Assembly (NCBI RefSeq): GCF_000328475.2
Contig: NC_026480.1
Location: 806,001 to 870,000 of the forward strand
Source of the DNA: Mycosarcoma maydis
Taxonomy: Eukaryota; Basidiomycota; Ustilaginomycetes; Ustilaginales
Direction: 5' to 3'
DNA: 64,000 nt
Each line of letters begins with the position of its first letter. Position 1 is the stretch's first letter. This document shows positions 61,183 through 64,000 of this stretch, in pieces. Below the pieces are notes generated by a model. That model was not told the DNA's origin. It saw only the letters and a list, made by a program, of their open reading frames with translations, and made no database searches. A program made the translations under genes and the position numbers.

Positions 61183-63042
61183 ATGACACCCAACGTGCTG
61201 ACTCAGGCCAAAGCTTGGCTCGAGAAGGATCCTGATCCGATTACCAAGAACCGGCTTTCCATCCTGATCGATAGCAATGACACCGAACAGCTGCAAGCAA
61301 GTTTCAACGGCCGACTGGAGTTCGGAACTGCTGGTCTGCGAGGTATCATGGGTGTCGGTCCCAGCAAAATGAACCTCCTCACCGTGCTAGAAACTAGCGC
61401 AGGCTTAGCAGAATACCTGCTCAAGAGTGACAAGGACAAAGTCATCACCAAAGGTGTTGCTATTGCCTTTGATGGTCGATTCGGCAGCAAGGAATTTGCC
61501 TATTCGTCAGCGCAGCACTTTGCCTTCCGTGGTATTCCTTCGCATATCTATCCGACTCCCACGCCTACGCCCATGTGTGGCTATGCGGTCAAGAAGTTGG
61601 GACTTGCGGGAGGCATCGTTGTCACCGCCAGTCACAATCCCAAAGAGTACAATGGCTACAAGGTGTACGGCCCCGCCGGTACTCAGATCAATACCCCTGT
61701 TGATGGCCTTATCGCTGACGAGATCCTAAAGATCGCTCAGCAAACCCAACCACCCACACTGCGCGATCTGGAAGAGTGCAAGAGCAAGGGCATCATCAAG
61801 GAGTTTGGCGATGAGATGCTGACCAGCTATATCAAGGACGTTCAGCTTCTCAACACGTTCAGTAGCGCTGCAGTTCATGGCAAAGGCGCACCCATTAGCA
61901 TCGCCTACAGTCCGCTTCACGGTGTCGGTGCGCCTTCGATTGAGCGATTGTCCAACGAGGTAATTGGCCTTACGGAAGGTGTCAACTTCTGGATCTCGCA
62001 AGAGCAGAGGAAGCCAGATGGTGCTTTCCCAACGCTCGAATTCCCAAACCCCGAAGAACTCTCGACGCTCGAGCTGGTGCATAAGCTCTCTGAACAACAC
62101 CAGACAGGATTGGCTATCGTTAACGACCCGGACGCAGATCGTCTCGCCGTTTCCGCGCGCGATCAAACTGGAAAACTCCGTGCTCTCACTGGCGATCAGC
62201 TCGGCGCTCTGCTCGGCGATGAGGTTCTTCGACGTGCGGCAAAAGCGCATGGTGGTAAGGCTGGCATTTGGACGTTGAGCACCATCGTTTCGAGTCGTCT
62301 CCTCGCTCGTCTTTCCGGACACTGGGGCGGCCACCACGTCGAGACGCTCACCGGATTCAAGTGGCTTGGTAACGTTGCTCGTGGTATTGAAGCACGAGAG
62401 GGTGCGGGATCTTTTGGTTTCGGTTACGAGGAGGCGCTCGGCTACATGGCTGCCAGCTCCGTTTGGGACAAGGACGGACTGTCGTCCTACTTACTGATCG
62501 TGTCTATGGCATTCGACCTTGCCAGAGAAGGCAAGACGCTGTGGGATCGTTTGGAGGAGCTGCATCGCCTTGTTGGTCTCTCTGTTACCATGCAGAAGAT
62601 CATCAAGCTCAGCCCTACCATGAAGGGAACGGATGTTATGACCAAGCTTCGTGCCGATCTCGATGCGGGCAAAAATCATGTCACGGACAAGGCTGGGGCC
62701 AAATCATATGCGTTCAGCTTGGTCGACGATTTGAAGACAAGACCTGCTTACGACCAGGCAAAAGCCGAAGGTGGCGATCTTAGCATCCCCAAAAACGACG
62801 TGCTTAGGTTTTATGTACCTCCCAGCCACGTTGATCCTGCCGCTGCGAAGCGTGATCAACAAGAGATCATGCTTGGAGACGTCCGTGTCATTGTCCGACC
62901 GTCGGGCACAGAACCCAAGGTCAAGATCTACACTGAAGCTCTAGGTCAGATCAAGAAGGATGAACATTACTCGGATGCGGTACAACGTGTCACAAAGGAG
63001 CTCGAGGAGGTTGTAGATGCTTTCTGGGATTGGATGAGCTAA
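61183..63042 (+). CDS. Phosphoglucomutase/phosphopentomutase (PGM2-type)
   Basis: The 619-residue enzyme belongs to the alpha-D-phosphohexomutases of the PGM2/Pgm3 group, which interconvert ribose-1- and ribose-5-phosphate and act more weakly on glucose phosphates. Start is the ATG at 61183 (the frame runs open further up without ATG). FGTAGLRGIMGVGPSKMN near residue 48 is typical of this subgroup. The phosphoserine loop is VTASHNPKEYNGYKVYGPAG near residue 148; the Mg2+ loop is IVNDPDADRLAVSARD near residue 310; the sugar-binding loop GFGYEEALGYM is near residue 412; the phosphate loop is RPSGTEPKVKIY near residue 574. GlcNAc-phosphate mutase (Pcm1) is a different subgroup. A role in nucleoside or sugar-phosphate recycling is likely; any tie to the GlcNAc cluster is only positional. 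Confidence 0.92.
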   Translation: MTPNVLTQAKAWLEKDPDPITKNRLSILIDSNDTEQLQASFNGRLEFGTAGLRGIMGVGPSKMNLLTVLETSAGLAEYLLKSDKDKVITKGVAIAFDGRFGSKEFAYSSAQHFAFRGIPSHIYPTPTPTPMCGYAVKKLGLAGGIVVTASHNPKEYNGYKVYGPAGTQINTPVDGLIADEILKIAQQTQPPTLRDLEECKSKGIIKEFGDEMLTSYIKDVQLLNTFSSAAVHGKGAPISIAYSPLHGVGAPSIERLSNEVIGLTEGVNFWISQEQRKPDGAFPTLEFPNPEELSTLELVHKLSEQHQTGLAIVNDPDADRLAVSARDQTGKLRALTGDQLGALLGDEVLRRAAKAHGGKAGIWTLSTIVSSRLLARLSGHWGGHHVETLTGFKWLGNVARGIEAREGAGSFGFGYEEALGYMAASSVWDKDGLSSYLLIVSMAFDLAREGKTLWDRLEELHRLVGLSVTMQKIIKLSPTMKGTDVMTKLRADLDAGKNHVTDKAGAKSYAFSLVDDLKTRPAYDQAKAEGGDLSIPKNDVLRFYVPPSHVDPAAAKRDQQEIMLGDVRVIVRPSGTEPKVKIYTEALGQIKKDEHYSDAVQRVTKELEEVVDAFWDWMS

Positions 63043-63832
63043 TCAACCTGTCAGGGGCGACTATCCTGTGCTCTGAAATCGAACTTCGATAGACAATGTG
63101 TGGACTATGAACTACGTTAATTGTGCACAGGCAAACTCACGACTAACACGATCGTTGCTATCACCGAAGCGTTCAGAAGTTGTGATGAGTGAAGCAAGCG
63201 CCGTTGCCCGCAAGGTTTTCCTCTGGATTCCGCAGAGGTGCGAACATGAACTTTCAGACTAGCCTGAAGAAAAACACCGCTAGGGATTCTTGAGAAAGTC
63301 ACGAGTACGAGTACGAACAAGCGTCGGAAACCAATCGTCAATCACTCACGAATAGATCTACACAATATTATCACAGATACTGTTCTGTACTGTAGACTGA
63401 GCAGCAGCAGATTTGCCACACGGTCATACGCGGTTGGTTCACAGTCACGAGTGAGTCTGTGAGTTGCGCGTGAGAGCAGCGGCGACGCCTCCACTTTCCC
63501 AAAATTTCGTCGGAGCTGAGTTGGGTAACAGTATTCGTGATTGACTGACTGCCTTTGCGCTTTCGTTCAACCAAGCACGAAGGACCCTGCATGGCGCCTC
63601 CATTCTGTACTCGTGACTTTGACCCCGCGCGCTCAATCACGAATCACGAATCTCGCGTGGCTCAGCCGTACGTGCTTGACTGATGTTTGAGGATCCTTCG
63701 TGATTCACGCTCATCCGTCACGAGTAGATTCCGCTTCTTCTAAGCCCATTTGTCAAACATGCAGTAGACAGTCAAATCCTGCTTCTTGCTTGACCTTCAT
63801 TATCCCTTGCAGTCCGTTGCGTTGACAACAGA
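63043..63832. other. Gene-free region rich in TCRYGA motifs
   Basis: About ten TCGTGA/TCACGA units lie between 63137 and 63723, one of the densest stretches. No gene is visible before the ATG at 63833. Confidence 0.55.
63637..63649. repeat. TCACGA heptad pair
   Basis: Two TCACGA units are 7 bp apart with an A between them; further single units flank them at 63535, 63611, 63698 and 63718. Confidence 0.7.
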
Positions 63833-64000
63833 ATGAGCGACCTTCCTCCCGGATCATTCGTACATGGTGGCGAGCAGCCTAGCACTGCCATCTCAAACAC
63901 CGCTGAAGCTCCTGACGTGCTCTCGCCCACCATCGAACCGCAGTCATCTTCGCATCAACAAGTTAAAGAAGCCGCAGAAGAACGCGAAGAAGCCAAGAGT
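63833..64000 (+). CDS. Start of an unknown gene, cut by the window edge
   Basis: An ATG at 63833 opens a frame of 56 codons that runs off the right end. The visible part starts MSDLPPGSFVHGG and becomes Glu/Ala/Lys-rich (VKEAAEEREEAKS), as in a disordered or coiled-coil N-terminus. No family can be named from this piece. A splice site might also end it early outside the window. Confidence 0.55.
   Translation, partial: MSDLPPGSFVHGGEQPSTAISNTAEAPDVLSPTIEPQSSSHQQVKEAAEEREEAKS

Overview
The window looks like nuclear DNA of a smut fungus (Ustilaginales), most likely Ustilago maydis or a near relative. The evidence is long, mostly intron-free genes, a few short GT...AG introns of 75-103 nt with CTRAC-like branch points, several proteins with long Ser/Ala/Pro-rich disordered stretches, a fungal gene set (Ase1, Nud1/Cdc11, Adp1-type ABCG, Zn2Cys6 factor, Gig1/DUF3605), and gene-free stretches packed with a short motif around TCGTGA/TCACGA. 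I support 26 protein genes, one of them cut by the right edge. I found no rRNA, tRNA, transposon or CRISPR array.

Layout. 1-13 kb: a Ser-rich unknown protein, a URC4-like DUF1688 protein, an Adp1-type ABC transporter, an unknown 474-aa protein and a hemerythrin-fold protein. 13.9-24.5 kb: a huge LRR scaffold of the Nud1/Cdc11 type and the spindle-midzone protein Ase1, head to head. 25-29.2 kb: two mitochondrial genes tail to tail, a pyruvate dehydrogenase kinase with a large insert in its ATP lid and a Gep4-type PGP phosphatase with a long membrane-anchored C-terminal extension. 29.5-38.4 kb: a WKF-domain protein, a small six-cysteine secreted protein, riboflavin synthase, homoserine dehydrogenase, a Bud22-like protein and a beta-ureidopropionase-type M20 amidohydrolase. 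39.7-49.1 kb, all on the plus strand: a GMC oxidoreductase, a dienelactone hydrolase, a single-pass membrane protein and a Baeyer-Villiger-type flavin monooxygenase. 49.3-63 kb: a GlcNAc utilisation cluster followed by a phosphohexomutase. The window ends inside a new gene at 63833.

The most coherent system is the GlcNAc cluster: GlcNAc-6-phosphate deacetylase, a Gig1-like DUF3605 protein, an animal-type GlcNAc kinase and glucosamine-6-phosphate deaminase. Together they turn GlcNAc into fructose-6-phosphate plus acetate and ammonia. A Zn2Cys6 factor lies beside them and is a candidate pathway regulator. No transporter or chitinase lies inside the window. A second possible module is GMC oxidoreductase + lactone hydrolase + Baeyer-Villiger monooxygenase, which could form an alcohol-ketone-lactone-hydroxyacid route. 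The most unusual non-coding signal is the dispersed TCRYGA motif. It occurs in nearly every gene-free stretch, often as two or three units spaced exactly 7 bp apart and in either orientation.

Six genes needed splicing, worked out by hand from GT/AG sites and reading frame: the secreted protein, riboflavin synthase, beta-ureidopropionase, dienelactone hydrolase, GlcNAc-6-P deacetylase and GlcN-6-P deaminase. Several starts were moved inward from the longest open frame, as noted in each entry.
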